A DNA stretch of 64,000 nt, from contig NC_092120.1 of NCBI RefSeq assembly GCF_045679555.1, positions 10,219,805 to 10,283,804 on the forward strand, in the 5' to 3' direction. Below, piece by piece: positions 43,741-55,586 of this stretch (positions within the stretch are counted from its first letter, which is position 1; every line of letters begins with the position of its first letter). A model generated the notes under the pieces. The model made no database searches. It saw only the letters and a program-made list of their open reading frames with translations, and was not told where the DNA came from. The translations under genes were made by a program, and so were the position numbers. Source of the DNA: Salvelinus alpinus (lineage: Eukaryota; Chordata; Actinopteri; Salmoniformes; Salmonidae).

Positions 43741-44345
43741 CAGATGTAAGATCTTAATTTGATCACCCTGTTGCAGGAAATGTTAAACTTGTAGTAACAA
43801 GGATTCTAAAATTTGTAATTTCCACTTTGAAATGTCAGGCTTGATTTTCCTTTACGAAAAATGTATCGACTATAAAAATGTCCATTAATTATAATCCACA
43901 TAATTAACATTTCCTGTTGCTACTGGATTATTTTCCTGCTGTTGGAGACTTGCTCCAATTCTATATCTGTATGATGATAAGTATGACTAGGCTAACCAGA
44001 GTGACTAATAAAGCATTTCAAATACAATTAAGAGATTCTTAACCTGATCTATTTAGCTAGACATGTGTTTTTGCTTTTCTCATTCTGCTCACACAACATT
44101 GGCCTGCAGGATGAACTACATTGAAGACCTGTCACATTGTTACAGATGCAGGATCTTAATTTGAGCCAGTTTGCTACAGCAGGCAAATAACCCTGCAGCG
44201 ACAGGAAATGTGAATTATTATGTGTATTATAATTATTGGATTTTTTTTTTGTAGGGGTTGATACCTTGAATACACTACAAGTTTTCTGCTGTGCAGGAAA
44301 ATTCTCATCAACAAAAGAGTGATCAAATCAAGATCCTACATCTAT
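43741..44345. repeat. Non-autonomous DNA transposon with CAGATGTA(A/G)GATCTTAATTTGA ends
   Basis: The left end CAGATGTAAGATCTTAATTTG and the right end, inverse (TCAAATCAAGATCCTACATCT, to 44345), match. A further copy of the left-end word occurs internally at 44149 (CAGATGCAGGATCTTAATTTG), so this may be two overlapping or nested copies. No coding sequence. Confidence 0.65.
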
Positions 44346-44645
44346 ATGCTTTGGTTGAAGGATGCTTTTTAGGATGCTTGTTGAATACACTTGAAAGAAA
44401 ATGGACATATTACCTTACATGCTTTTGCTTCAGAATTTGTTAAGTTTCTCATTCATTTACAATATTGTTGTTATTCCTACATGTATTAGACAGGTCTATA
44501 ATTTAAAGTCAGGATTTTTGTGGGTTGTTGTGTATTTTGCAAGAAGAAACTATATTTAACCATATGTGCAATAACTATCATTACACTCCTATTGTCTTTA
44601 CTCTCTTCTTTTTATAACCCTTTCTCGCTTTCTCTGCCCCTGTAG

Positions 44646-44833
44646 TGGTGTTTGTGTGTTGCTCTCCGGACACATTCAGGCAGCTGATGGTTCACTTTCG
44701 GCGGGCAGGCCTTCCTCAGGAGGAGTTTGTTTTCTTCTACATTGACATGTTTGGACACAGCCTGGACTCCCAGAATGCTCAACCGTGGGCCAGAGGGGAC
44801 CAAGACGACCTTGTCGCCAAGGAGGCCTTCCAG
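44646..44833 (+). CDS. npr1: npr1 exon 2
   Basis: 188 bp after acceptor CCTGTAG at 44645 and before donor GTAAGC at 44834. It completes the codon split by intron 1 (phase 1 in, phase 0 out) and encodes VVFVCCSPDTFRQLMVHFRR and on to KEAFQ. The Cys in VFVCCSP matches the partner of exon 1's later Cys in the second ligand-domain disulphide of NPR1; an adjacent Cys is extra. EEFVFFYIDMFGHSL and WARGDQDD match the NPR1 pattern better than NPR2. Confidence 0.93.
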
Positions 44834-45777
44834 GTAAGCCATGGATCAGAGTCAAGTGTATCATCTCATTCCCATCATTACCTTGGAAACAGGTATCTGC
44901 AGTATTTTCCACTGACTTACACAGCAGGCCCTAAAGCAGTCATATTTTGATGTCCCTATGTTTCCCCATGGTTGTCATTGGTGTTAAGTGTGCTTCCAGG
45001 CAGATGAGATGACAAATCTAATCTGGATGATTTTCCATTCTCTCACTGTGAAGTACTTTCATTTTCTTCTCAATTCCCTAGTGAATAACAGACTTTCCAT
45101 CAAGGGGGAGAGAGGCAACATAACTATATGTTTCGTGACATCCCATCAATGTGTTGATATCAGTCTCATCTCACAAAGCCTGAAAGAGCAAAACAAAGGG
45201 CCCGAGGTTTGAAAATGTAACTGATGCACGTACTGTACATCAGTGGTGCACAACATACGGCCCTACTGGTGGGTCGTGGTCATTTTGCATAGGTTGACAC
45301 AGATTTTAAGTGGGTCCTAATGGTCTGGGAACCAATGCCATAACCCATACGTATGAACACTTCTCTCACTGCTGTGTTTTTACATGTTAGCCTTCTCAGA
45401 CCTTAGTTTTCTGCTTGAATGAGGTTGGACCTGTATCTACACAGACTGTAGGAATGGGAGATGAGATGGTTTGATGAATGTTGTAAGGTGTTTTGGAGGA
45501 TGTGTTCTGGATGACTGGTCACATTGACAACATATAATAGAGCAACTAGGCTCTAATAACAGTTGCCTGTTTATAAAAGCGACAGGCCTGGGAAAGAGGA
45601 ACATACTGTTCATTTCTACCACAGAAATGGTGTTTCTCACACCTGTGGTTCATTCATTCATTAGCAGAAATTGATAACCTGATTTTCTGACACCATCATA
45701 TGGTATGATTCTGTATAATTCAGTGAAACCTTTGTCTTATGAATCACAATAGTTTTTTCCCTTTGTGTCTGTCTCAG
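44834..45777. other. npr1 intron 2
   Basis: 944 bp, GT...AG, ending in TGTCTGTCTCAG. No repeat recognised. Confidence 0.6.
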
Positions 45778-45891
45778 AGTGTGAAAATCCTGACCTATAG
45801 GGAACCACAGAACCCTGAATATAAAGATTTTGTGAGGGACCTGAAGACAGATGCCAAGAGAATGTTCAACTTTACGGTGGAGGATTCACTG
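45778..45891 (+). CDS. npr1: npr1 exon 3
   Basis: 114 bp (38 codons, phase 0 at both ends) after acceptor TCTCAG at 45777 and before donor GTAAGA at 45892. It encodes SVKILTYREPQNPEY then a KDFVRDLKTDAKRMFNFTVE segment. FNFT is a conserved N-glycosylation site of NPR1, and the FNFTVED wording is a main reason to prefer npr1 over npr2. A long (GT)n array begins 14 bp past the exon end. Thirty bases of the exon (45829-45858) recur at 57102-57131. Confidence 0.93.
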
Positions 45892-45903
45892 GTAAGAGGC
45901 TGA

Positions 45904-46044
<141 letters not shown>

Positions 46045-46206
46045 TGGGGGGGTGCTCTCTTGCAGGAAGACTGGGTGATCAAGAGGATGAGAACTGAAAG
46101 GAGAGAGAGAAAAGGTTATAAGCAGGAAATAGGAGAGAAAAACATGCAGAGAGAACAAAGCAGATGAAGAGCAAGTGAAAAAGGAGGAGTGACTCACCCT
46201 GCACAC

Positions 46207-46209
<3 letters not shown>

Positions 46210-46257
<48 letters not shown>
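46210..46257 (+). repeat. (GA)n microsatellite, about 24 units
   Basis: Pure AG/GA dinucleotide run in npr1 intron 3, 170 bp after the GT array. Confidence 0.95.
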
Positions 46258-46260
<3 letters not shown>

Positions 46261-46400
46261 GAGATCAAAAGGAGTATTTATTTTAAAAAGACAACTTGAT
46301 CTCAACATGGCACAGACTTGAGGCAATATGAAGGAGAAGACATGCTAAGGCATGAAGACTTAGATCTACTACACAGAATAAAGCTCGGTATAATAATCTA

Positions 46401-46927
46401 TACACTGAGAGTACAAGACATTATGAACTTGACATAGACTGACCAGGTGAATCTAGGTAAAAGCTATGATCCCTTATTGATGTCACTTGTTCAATTCACT
46501 TCAATCAGTGTAGATGAAGGGGAGGAGACCGTTTGAAGACGGATTTTTAAGCCGTGAGACAACTGAGACATGGATTGTGCCATTCAGAGGATGAATGGGT
46601 AAGACAAAAGATTTAAGTGTCTTTGAACAGGGTATGGTATTAGGTGCCGGGTGCACCGGTTTGAGTGTGTCAAGAACTGCAACGCTGCTGGGTTTTTCAC
46701 GCTCAACAGTTTCCCGTGTGTATCAAGAAAGGTCCACCACCCAAAGGACATCCAGCCAACTTGACACAACTATGGGGAGCATTGGAGTCAACAAGGGCCA
46801 GCATCCCTGTGGAACGCTTTCGACACCTTGTAGAGTCCATGCCCGACAAATTGATGCTGTTCTGAGGGCAAAAGGGGTGCAACTCAATATTAGGAAGGTG
46901 TTCCTTATGCTTTGTACACTCAGTGTA
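46401..46927 (+). mobile_element. Internally deleted Tc1-like transposon
   Basis: The ends TACACTGAGAGTACAAGAC and, inverse, TTTGTACACTCAGTGTA (to 46927) mark a Tc1-like family. The interior keeps a short transposase N-terminal region (from about 46595, SVFEQGMVLGAGCTGLSVSR) with frame breaks, then jumps to the C-terminal end. About 527 bp, non-autonomous, in intron 3. Confidence 0.7.
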
Positions 46928-48293
46928 GGGCTATCATATTATAGAGAATATCTCATTATGAAACATTTGATTGAGCCACATCTGACATGCAAAGCAACAC
47001 ACAAAGAACTATCAGTAGTACTAGTTCATTTAGCAGTAGTACTAGTTCATTGGTGTTTGCACATCTGAGAGTGTGTTTGTGCGTTTGTGCGTAGAAAGAT
47101 GGAGAGGCTGCGATAAGTAGGCTTATACGTAATTGGCTGGCGTGCAATGCCTGGACAATTGATTCAATTTAAAGCTAATTTAGTTAGTGGAGCTTATCTT
47201 CTTATTATGTTCCCTACAAAGGTGCACAATGATGATTTTCTACACACTTCTGCAGCTGAATCACTGGTGTCTTGTTTAGGAGATGAGAGAGACACACACG
47301 TATGCGCACACACACACACACACTCACAAAGATTGGCACGATACATCCACGTATCCTCAATATGGTAGATTGACTGCCTTCAATTCCATCGTTTATCTCT
47401 GACTCCGGATGGAGGTGTGTGTCCTTGCATGCATGTGTGTGCTTTCGCGTCAGTGACAATTTACACTTCAGGAGGGGAGGGCAAAATAAAGAGCTTGACA
47501 GGCCCCGTCATCTAACTGCCCTCCCCGTTCGATACACACAAATCCAGGATTGTACGTCAGGGCTTCTTTTCCACCCCCGGGAGGAAGGGAGACTCGCCAT
47601 TGGTCCTGGTTTCAGACAGGGCTGTCTGGCACCCCTCACAAGCCGATGAATCACTTGTAACAGACAGCTAAGTGCAGTTAATGTAATAAATAGTCAGGTC
47701 TGACTCTGGAGGATGAGAGAGAGGCACAGAGCATGAGAGCTCTGCCCTGGTCTACCTGGTCCTCATTCACCCTGTCTGGACATTATGTCTGTACGTTTCC
47801 AATTGATGCAACTGAACTGAGTGAATTCTCTGAGTGGGTTATTGTCCTCATATTCCATTCTGTGATTGACGGGGACAGCTCTTTTGGTTTGGGACCATTG
47901 TTTGGAGAGATGACGAGATGGAAGAGGAAATTGTTCCTCAGGCAGAATTGTGAAATGAATAAAGGGGTAGAAATAAGTATGGAGATGATAGGAAATAATT
48001 ATAGCTGTGACAAATAGAAAAGTGGCATTAACTTGAAATATATCAAACACTGTAGAGAAGCTTGTAGAAGAGACAAGTAGTTAGCAGAAGAAGTTCTGCT
48101 CTCCATGGCAGTGGCACAAATATAGCTAGACATACGCAGTAGCTTTCTAATGATAGAAAAAAAGTATATATTGGATGAGGGGTATAGATGTACTATTAAT
48201 ACATGTATTGTATGGTTGATCTAAGCCATCTCAAAAGAATAAGTGATGATAGATTTAATAACTATTCTACAATTTCCTTTTGCTTCCCTGCAG
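46928..48293. other. Rest of npr1 intron 3
   Basis: No element recognised. A short AC repeat lies near 47306-47322. Ends TTTTGCTTCCCTGCAG at the exon 4 acceptor. Confidence 0.5.
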
Positions 48294-48429
48294 ATGAACA
48301 TAATCTCCGGAGGGTTCTACGACGGGCTGATGCTGTACACACACGCCCTGAACGAGACCATGACCTCGCCAGAGGACAGACCTGTGGGGAAAACCGTAAC
48401 CAGGAGGATGTGGAACCGCACCTACAACG
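48294..48429 (+). CDS. npr1: npr1 exon 4
   Basis: 136 bp after acceptor CCTGCAG at 48293 and before donor GTCAGT at 48430. It enters in phase 0 and leaves after the first base of a Gly codon. It encodes MNIISGGFYDGLMLYTHALN, then a variable loop, then VTRRMWNRTYN. FYDGLMLY is a conserved ligand-domain strand, and MWNR-T/S is a glycosylation site shared with NPR1. LNET is another Asn site. The following exon, expected to begin with a conserved V-T-G-Y/L segment, is not visible before 64000, so intron 4 is at least 15.5 kb. Confidence 0.92.
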
Positions 48430-48957
48430 GTCAGTCCACTCCACGCACCTCAGTTCATAACCTGGATCTTTATTCCATTGAATCAGGGGTCAGAAAGGTT
48501 CTTGGGTTTTTTCGGAACATGTGTGAACATGTTTTCAGTCTAGCACTAGCTTTGTGCTCTGTCTCTGGTAACTACAGTGGTCTGCGTTTTGTCACAGAGA
48601 CAATTTCAAAAGATTTGCGTGAAAACTAAATGTTTCATGTCACTGGATTAACTCTGAGCTCTGGCTTACGATCTCTTGTCAGTTTCTACCTTTGAGGAGG
48701 TAGTTCTGTAACAACAACACATTCAATGTCTTCCTTGCAATTTCTCGGTAGATTAATTATTGAGTGATTTGTGGCAGAATGAGAGAGAACCAGCACGATG
48801 TAACAATACTCCTCATTGACTATTGGGTTCTTCTATTGGGTGCTTTGTGCTTTTAAAATTAGATGTACACCTCTTCAAGAGCTCTTCAAGACAAGACATT
48901 GATTTAGTTGCAGGCCATAAAAAGTCATATTGCTCTCAAAAGCATGCTGGACAAGTA
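48430..48957. other. Start of npr1 intron 4, nothing recognised
   Basis: Non-coding sequence between exon 4 and the Tc1 element. Confidence 0.5.
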
Positions 48958-49080
48958 CACTACATTACCAAAGTATGTGGACAACTACTCGATAAACATA
49001 AAAAAATAATAATATAGAGTTGGTCCTCCCTTTGCTGCTGTAACAGCCTCCACTGTTCTTGGAAGGCTTTCCAATAGATT

Positions 49081-50350
49081 ATGAACATTGTGGCAGAGAA
49101 TTGGTTCCATTCAGCCACAGGAGCATTATTGAGGTTGGGCACTGATGTTGGGCGATTGGGTCTAGCTCGCAGTCAGCGTTCAAGTTCATTCCAAAGATGT
49201 TTGATGGGGTTGAAGTCAGGACTCTGTGCAGGCCAGTCAAGTTCTTCCACACCAATCTCGACAAACCATTTCTGTGTGGACCTTGCTTTGTGCACAGGGG
49301 CATGCATTGTCATGCTGAAACAGGAAAGGGCCTTCCACAAACTATTGCCACAAAGTTGAAACCACAGAATCATCTAGAATGTCATTGTATGCTGTAGTGT
49401 TAAGATTTCCCTTCACGGCCTCCCGAGTGCTAGCTGTGGCACTAGAGATTCTGGGTTCGAGTCCAGGCTCTGTTGCAGCCGGCCGCGACCGGGAGACCCA
49501 TGGGGCGACGCACAATTGGCTCACTGTCGTCCGGTTAAGGTGAGGGTTTGGCCGGAAGGGATGTCCTTGTCCCATCGCGCACTAGCAACTCCTGTGGCGG
49601 GCTGGGCGCAGTGCATGCTGACACAGTGTTTCGAAGGACGCACGGCTCTCGACCTTTGCCTCTCCCGAGTCCATACGGGAGTTGCAGCGATGAGAAAAGA
49701 CTGTAACAACCAATTGGATACCCCAAATTTGGGAGAAAACGGGGTAAAAAATAAAATAAGAATTGATTTCCCTTCACTGGAACTAAGGGGCCTAGCCCGA
49801 ACCATGAAAAACAGCCCCAGACCATTATTCCTCCTCCACCAAACGTTACAGTTGGCACTATGCATTGGGGCAGGTAGCATTCTCCTGGCATCCGCCAAAC
49901 CCAGATTCGTCCGTAGACTGTTCGATGGTGAAGCGTGATTCATCACTCCAGAGAACGCGTTTCCATTGCTCCAATGGTGGCGAGCTTTACACCACTCCAG
50001 CCGACACTTGGTATTGCGCGTGTTGATCTTAAGCTTGTGTGCGGCTCTCGGCAATGGACACCCATTTCATTAAGCTCCCAACAAACAGTTATTGTGCTCA
50101 CATTGCTTCCAGAGGCAACTTGGTCGTGAGTCTTGCAACCGAGGAAATATGATTTTTACGCGCTACGCGTTTCAGCACTCGGCGGTCCCGTTCTGTGTGC
50201 TTGTGTGGTTTTACACTTCGCGGCTGAGTCGTTGTTGCTCATAAAGTTTCCACTTCACAATAACAGCACTAACAGTTGACTGGGGCAGCTCTAGCAGGGA
50301 AGAAATTTGACAAACTGACTTGTCGGAAAGGCAGAAAACTATGACAGTGC
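49081..50350 (-). pseudogene. Tc1 transposase with SINE insertion and frame breaks
   Basis: Minus-strand fragments: the catalytic middle at 49891-49780 (a [20 protein letters not shown] stretch), and the C-terminal half at 49373-49079 (a HKARSTQKWFVEIGVEELDW stretch, then SPDFNPIKHLWNELER). The latter has Lys where the family has the catalytic Glu. The N-terminal DNA-binding part (about 50350-50050) is frame-shifted. Inactive. Confidence 0.8.
49416..49764 (+). repeat. tRNA-derived SINE (third type) inside the Tc1, with target duplications
   Basis: The head CGGCCTCCCGAG lacks part of the A box present in the other copies. The B box TCTGGGTTCGAGTCCAGG and GCCGGCCGCGACCGGGAG body are present, with an internal deletion after GTGCATGCTGACAC, and an A-rich tail. 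GATTTCCCTTCA flanks it at 49404-49415 and 49765-49776. Confidence 0.88.
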
Positions 50351-51511
50351 CACGTTAAAAGTCACTGAGCTCTTCAGTAAGACCATTCTACTGCCAATGT
50401 TTGTCTATGGAGATTGCATGGCAGTGTGGTCGACTTTATACAGCTTTCAGGAACGGGTGTGGCTGAAATAGCCGAATCCACTACTATTGTATATATACTA
50501 TAGGTTTACACCAGTTGCGGTCGGTGCCGTTTAAGATAAGGGAGGACGATTATTATTATTTTTTATGAGCATGGCCGTATTTCTATTACAGGATATTAGA
50601 TGACTGTCATTCATATTCCATTCAACCAGCTCAATGTAACATCGATAGGTTTAGACTACTACATGAAACTCAAATGTTCTCTATACCCATCATGAGGTTG
50701 CTACCTAGCCTATGAATGAAAGTTTACAACTTAAGTGCACAAGTCGAGAGAAATGTTTGTAATCAATGTGACAGATAATCTTGCCTGTGTAGTTGATCTA
50801 GGATGTAATCATTAGTCCAACAGTTGCTAACAAGAGTTTCTTTTGGACAAATTCAGGTATATTTATTCCCGTTTCGTTCCATTTGCTTCCGTTTAAGAAA
50901 GGTTTTTCAACAGATTCGGCGGATTGAATACACTCCTGATCACCACAAACACAATTCACTTTCATAGCAGCCACATACCACAGGATGATCCCTTTGATCG
51001 TTGGATAATTTCTTATCGCGTTTATGCGCTCTCCTCCTCTAAGCTTTTCCCTTTGATTCTGGACTTCAGTGCACAACACATCAGTTGTCTGTGACCAGGC
51101 GAAAAAACTTTTCCAAGTCAAACTTTCATATCATAACTGCTAACCGCTACACACAGCCTACATCATTGTCACCATATTAGCTAACGTCAAGACAACATAG
51201 CTACTAGAACTAACGCCTCAGTAAACCCGCTACAATCATGCAGTACAGTGTACAGTTAGCAAGCAGTTTAGCAATTACACCGGTGGGGCCCAGTGGCAAT
51301 AAATTAATAAAACCAAAAGCTTACCTTGACCTGGAAGAGTTCCAGTATGGGATAGTCATAGCCAGCTAGGTAACATAGCATCCCTCTCTGAGCCGGGTGT
51401 TTGAGTAGGCTAAACTAGCTAGCTGCATTAGCTAGCTAAGTAAGTGAAAGGTAAACAAATAAGAAATATAGCTAGCTCTCTCTCTCTCACTAATTTTTTC
51501 AAAATGTTTAA

Positions 51512-52909
51512 CCTGTCTAGGAACGCCAACAGCCAATGAAATTGCAGGGCGCCAAATTCAATCAACAGAAATCTCATAATTCAAATTTCTCAAACATACA
51601 AGTATTAGACACCATTTTAAAGATAAAATTCTCGTTAATCCAACCACAGTGTCCGATTTCAAAAAGGCTTTTCGGCGAAAGCAGAACATATCATTATGTT
51701 AGGTCAGCAACTAGTCACAGAAAGCATACAGCGATTTTCCAACCAAAGAGAGGAGTCACAAAAAGCAGAAATAGAGATAAAATGAATCACTAACCTTTGA
51801 TATTCTTCATCAGATGACACTCCCGGGACAAAATGTTACACAATACATGTATGTTTTGTTCGATCAAGTTCATATTTATATCCAAAAACCTCCGTTTACA
51901 TTTGGCTTTGACTCCAAAACATCCCGTGAATTTGCACAGAGCCACATCAATTTACAGATATACTCATAATAAACATTGATAAAAGATACAACTGTTATTC
52001 ACAGAATTAAAGATATACTTCTCCTTAATCAGATTTCAAAAAAACTTTATGGATAAAGCAAACCATGCAATAATCTGAGTACGGCGCTCAGAGACCAACA
52101 CAACCCAGACAGATATCCGCCATGTTGGAGTCAACAGAAGTCAGAAATAGCATTATAAATATTCACTTACCTTTGATGATCTTCATCAGAATGCACTCCC
52201 AGGAATCCCAGTTCCACAATAAATGTTTGATTTGATCGATAAAGTTAATCATTTATGTCCAAATACCTCCTTTTTGTTAGCGCGTTTAGCCCAGTATTCC
52301 AAATTCATGATGCGCGATCACTAGGAGCAGACGAAAAGTCAAAAGGTTCCGTTACAGTCCGTAGAAACATGTCAAACGAAGTATAGAATCAATCTTTAGG
52401 ATGTTTTTAACATAAATCTTCAATAATGTTCCAACCGGAGAATTCCTTTGTCTTCAGAAATGCAATGGAACTCAAGCTAACTCTCACGTGAACGCACATG
52501 GTCAGCTCGTGGCTCTCTGGGACAGACCTTACTCAATCCCCTCTCATTCGCCCCCACTTCACAGTAGAAGCATCAAACAAGGTTCTAAAGACTGTTAACA
52601 TCTAGTGGAAGCCTTGGGAAGTGCAATATGACCACATAGACACTGTGTATTCGATAGGCCAAGAGTTGAAAAACTACAAACCTCAGATTTCCCACTTCTT
52701 GGTTGGATTTTTCTCAGGTTTTCGCCTGCCATATGAGTTCTGTTATACTCACAGACATCATTCAAACAGTTTTAGAAACTTCAGAGTGTTTTCTATCCAA
52801 ATCTACTAATAATATGCATATGTTAGCAACTGGGACTGAGTAGCAGGCAGTTTACTCTGGGCACGCTTTTCATCCAAACGTGAAAATGCTGCCACCTAGT
52901 CCAAACAGG
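51512..52909. mobile_element. TTAA-flanked non-autonomous element (piggyBac-like ends)
   Basis: TTAA at 51508-51511 and 52910-52913 flanks CCTGTCTAGGAAC... at the left and ...CTAGTCCAAACAGG at the right, so the termini are CCTGT...ACAGG. TTAA duplication with short inverted ends is the pattern of piggyBac-like elements. No transposase frame. The interior has two related modules of about 300 bp (ending near 51880 and 52255). Confidence 0.6.
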
Positions 52910-53174
52910 TTAAACTATTGTCTTTCTCTCTATTTAAGTCAACTACTCACCACATTTTGTGCACAGCAGTGCTAGCTAGCTGTAGCTTATACTTTCAGTA
53001 CTAGATTCATTATCTGGTCCTTTAATTGGGTGGACAACATTTCAGTTCATGCTGCAAGACCTCTGATAGGTTGGACGACGTCCTCTGGAAGTTGTCATCC
53101 TAGGTTTTGTATTGAAGTAAAATGTACCCAGAGGAGGACAGAAACTAGTTGTCCTCCAGCTACACCATGGTGCA

Positions 53175-53595
53175 TGTCACACCAGCCTTCGGTTTGGCTC
53201 CCCCTCCTGTCCAGCTCAGGCGTTCGGCGTCGCTGGCCTTCTAGCTGCTGCCGAACCTACTGCTGGCAAATGGCCTTCACACTTCACCTCACTCATCATT
53301 ACACACATCTGGTTCCAATCCCCACTCTATCACTGTATATATACTCCCTCTGCCATTTGTCTTTGTCTGTCATTGTAAATGTTATTTGTTTTCCTGAGAG
53401 GACTCTCTTCTACTATTTCCTGAGTACTTTATATTTTTCACTTTGGGTTCACCCTGTGCCTTTTTGTTTATGAAGATATATGTTGAGCACAACAACGTTT
53501 GGGTTTCGTCCCACCTTGATCTATGGTGCTTAAATAAATTCAGTAGTTCTAAACCTGCGACTGCCTCCTGCATACTCCTCTCTACACCAATGACA
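53175..53595 (+). mobile_element. Solo LTR
   Basis: 421 bp with TGTCACACCAGCC...ACCAATGACA ends, flanked by GTGCA (53170-53174) and GTGCT (53596-53600), a near-perfect 5-bp duplication. It has a TATATATA stretch about 160 bp in and AATAAA near 53535, consistent with LTR promoter and polyadenylation signals on the plus strand. Confidence 0.75.
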
Positions 53596-53660
53596 GTGCT
53601 ATCCTACAGAGTGCTGTTGAGGCTACTGTAGACCTTCAATTATTTGGTTACATGCGAATA

Positions 53661-55124
53661 TAAACTCAGCAAAAAAAGAAACGTCCCTTTTTCAGGGCCC
53701 TGTCTTTCAAAGATAATATGTAAAAATCCAAATAACTTCACAGAACTTCATTGTAAAGGGTTTAAACACTGTTTCCCATGCAATTAATGAACATGCAACT
53801 GTGGAACGGTCGTTAAGACACTAACAGCTTACAGACGGTAGGCAATTAAAGTCACAGTTTTGAAAACTTAGGACACTAAAGAGGCCATTCTACTGACTCT
53901 GAAAACCCCCAAAAGAAAGATGCCCAGGGTCCCTGCTCATCTGCGTGAACGTGCCTTAGGCATTATGCAAGGAGGCATGAGGACTGCAGATGTGGCCAGG
54001 GAAATAAATTGCAATATCCGTACTGTGAGACGCCTAAGGGAGACATGACGGACGGCTGATCGTCCTCGCAGTGGCAGACCACGTGTAACACCTGCACCTG
54101 CATAGGATCGGTACATCTGAACATCACACCTGCGGGACAGGTACAGGATGGCCACAAAAACTGCCCGAGTTACACCAGGAACGCACAATCCCTCCATCAT
54201 TACTCAGACTGTCCGCAATAGGTCTGAGAGAGGCTGGATTGAGGGCTTGTAGGCCTGTTGTAAGGCAGGTCCTCACCAGACATCACCGGCAACAACGTCG
54301 CCAATGGGCACAAACCCACCGTCGCTGGACCAGACAGGACTGGCAAGAAGTGCTCTTCATTGATGAGTCGCGGTTTTGTCTCACCAGGGGGGATGGTCGG
54401 ATTTGCATTTATCGTCGAAGGAATGAATATTACACCGAGGCCTGTACTCTGGAGCGGGATCAATTTGGAGGTGGAGGTTCCGTCATGGTCTGGGGCGGTG
54501 TGTCACAGCATCATCGGACTGAGCTTGTTGTCATTGCAGTCAATCTCAACGCTGTGCGTTACAGGGAAGACATCCTCCTCCCTCATGTGGTACCCTTCCT
54601 GCAGGTTCATCCTAACATGACCCTCCAGCATGACAATGCCACCAGCCATACTGCTCGTCTGTGTGTGATTTCCTGCAAGACAGGAATGTCAGTGTTCTGC
54701 CATGGCCAGCGAAGAGCCTGGATCTCAATCCCATTGAGCATGTCTGGGACCTGTTGGATCGGAGGGTGAGGGCTAGGGCCATTCCCCCCCAGAAATGTCC
54801 GGGAACTTGCAGGTACCTTGGTGGAAGAGTGGGGTAACATCTCACAGCAAGAACAGGCAAATCTGGTGCAGTCCATGAGGAGAAGATGCACTACAGTGCT
54901 TAATGCAGCTGGTGGCCACACCAGATACTGACTGTTACTTTTGATTTTGACCCCCCCTTTGTTCAGGGACACATTCCATTTCTGTTATCACAGGTCTGTG
55001 GAACTTGTTCAGTTTATGTCTCAGTTGTTGAATCTTATGTTCATACAAATATATACACATGTTAAGTTTTCTGAAAATTAACCCAGTTGACAGTGAGAGG
55101 ACATGTATTTTTCCCCTGAGTTTA
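53661..55124 (+). mobile_element. Tc1-like transposon, near full length (ATAAACTCAGCAAAAAAAG ends)
   Basis: The left end TAAACTCAGCAAAAAAAGAAACG and the right end (inverse AATAAACTCAGGGGAAAAAT, to about 55124) are terminal inverted repeats. The plus-strand transposase occupies about 53921-54920. A common salmonid Tc1 family. Confidence 0.85.
53921..54920 (+). pseudogene. Tc1 transposase (DD34E), frameshifted
   Basis: The N-terminal helix-turn-helix region (53921-54235) has a stop (TGA at 54045 region) and frame changes. The catalytic frame 54239-54769 has VLFIDESRFCLTRGDGRICI (first Asp), GGGGSVMVWGGVSQHHR and LQHDNATSHTAR (second Asp). A frameshift near 54670 takes the reading out of frame before the NPIEHVWDLLDR segment that carries the catalytic Glu, present at about 54730-54765 in another frame. 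Inactive. Confidence 0.85.
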
Positions 55125-55586
55125 TTTAGTCAAAGTTTTGTCTAAAAAGGATAGCTTTTTTTTAATGTTTCACTATTTTTATGAAATTCACTGAGGAGCA
55201 TGGTCCTCCCATTCCTCCTCTGAGGAGCCTCCACAGGTTTACACTGTAGATACCATTTATGTTAGATGATATAAGGTGGGAATATGCTTTATAACTGTGG
55301 ATATGTCCTTTGTGGGGAAGTTTTTCCAAAAACAGAAATCTCCTCAAAGCAGGGAAAATATTAAATGGAAAGGATACATTAGCGGGCCATGGTTGTGTCA
55401 TTTGGCCTTTTGAAGATCTTAGAAAATAAATAGAGAGCGTCAAAAAGAAACAAAACATGCCAACATTGTTATTGAACAACCTTCTTAATCTCCGCTGGCA
55501 GCTGGTTTGAAGCCCAGCCAAGGTCTGTAGCGGAAGTAAATTCATCTTCACGTTCGACTTCGAGCAAACACATTCCTGGACCACAA

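Larger units (their letters stand above)
48958..50505 (-). mobile_element. Tc1-like transposon, minus strand, split by a SINE
   Basis: The left end CACTACATTACCAAAGTATGTGGACA is followed by the reverse-strand transposase characteristic of a common salmonid Tc1 family. The right end reads TATTGTATATATACTATAGG, after a small loss of the terminal repeat (the GTGTCCACATACTT block). A SINE interrupts it at 49416-49764. Both flanking parts join cleanly at a GATTTCCCTTCA word. Confidence 0.85.
50508..53640. repeat. Possible larger non-autonomous element hosting two insertions
   Basis: The sequence starting GTTGCGGTCGGTGCCGTTTAAG at 50515 and the sequence ending GTGCTGTTGAGGCTACTGTAG near 53630 look like outer parts of one salmonid repeat. 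The TTAA-flanked element (51512-52909) and a solo LTR (53175-53595) lie within. I cannot prove matching ends. Confidence 0.3.
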
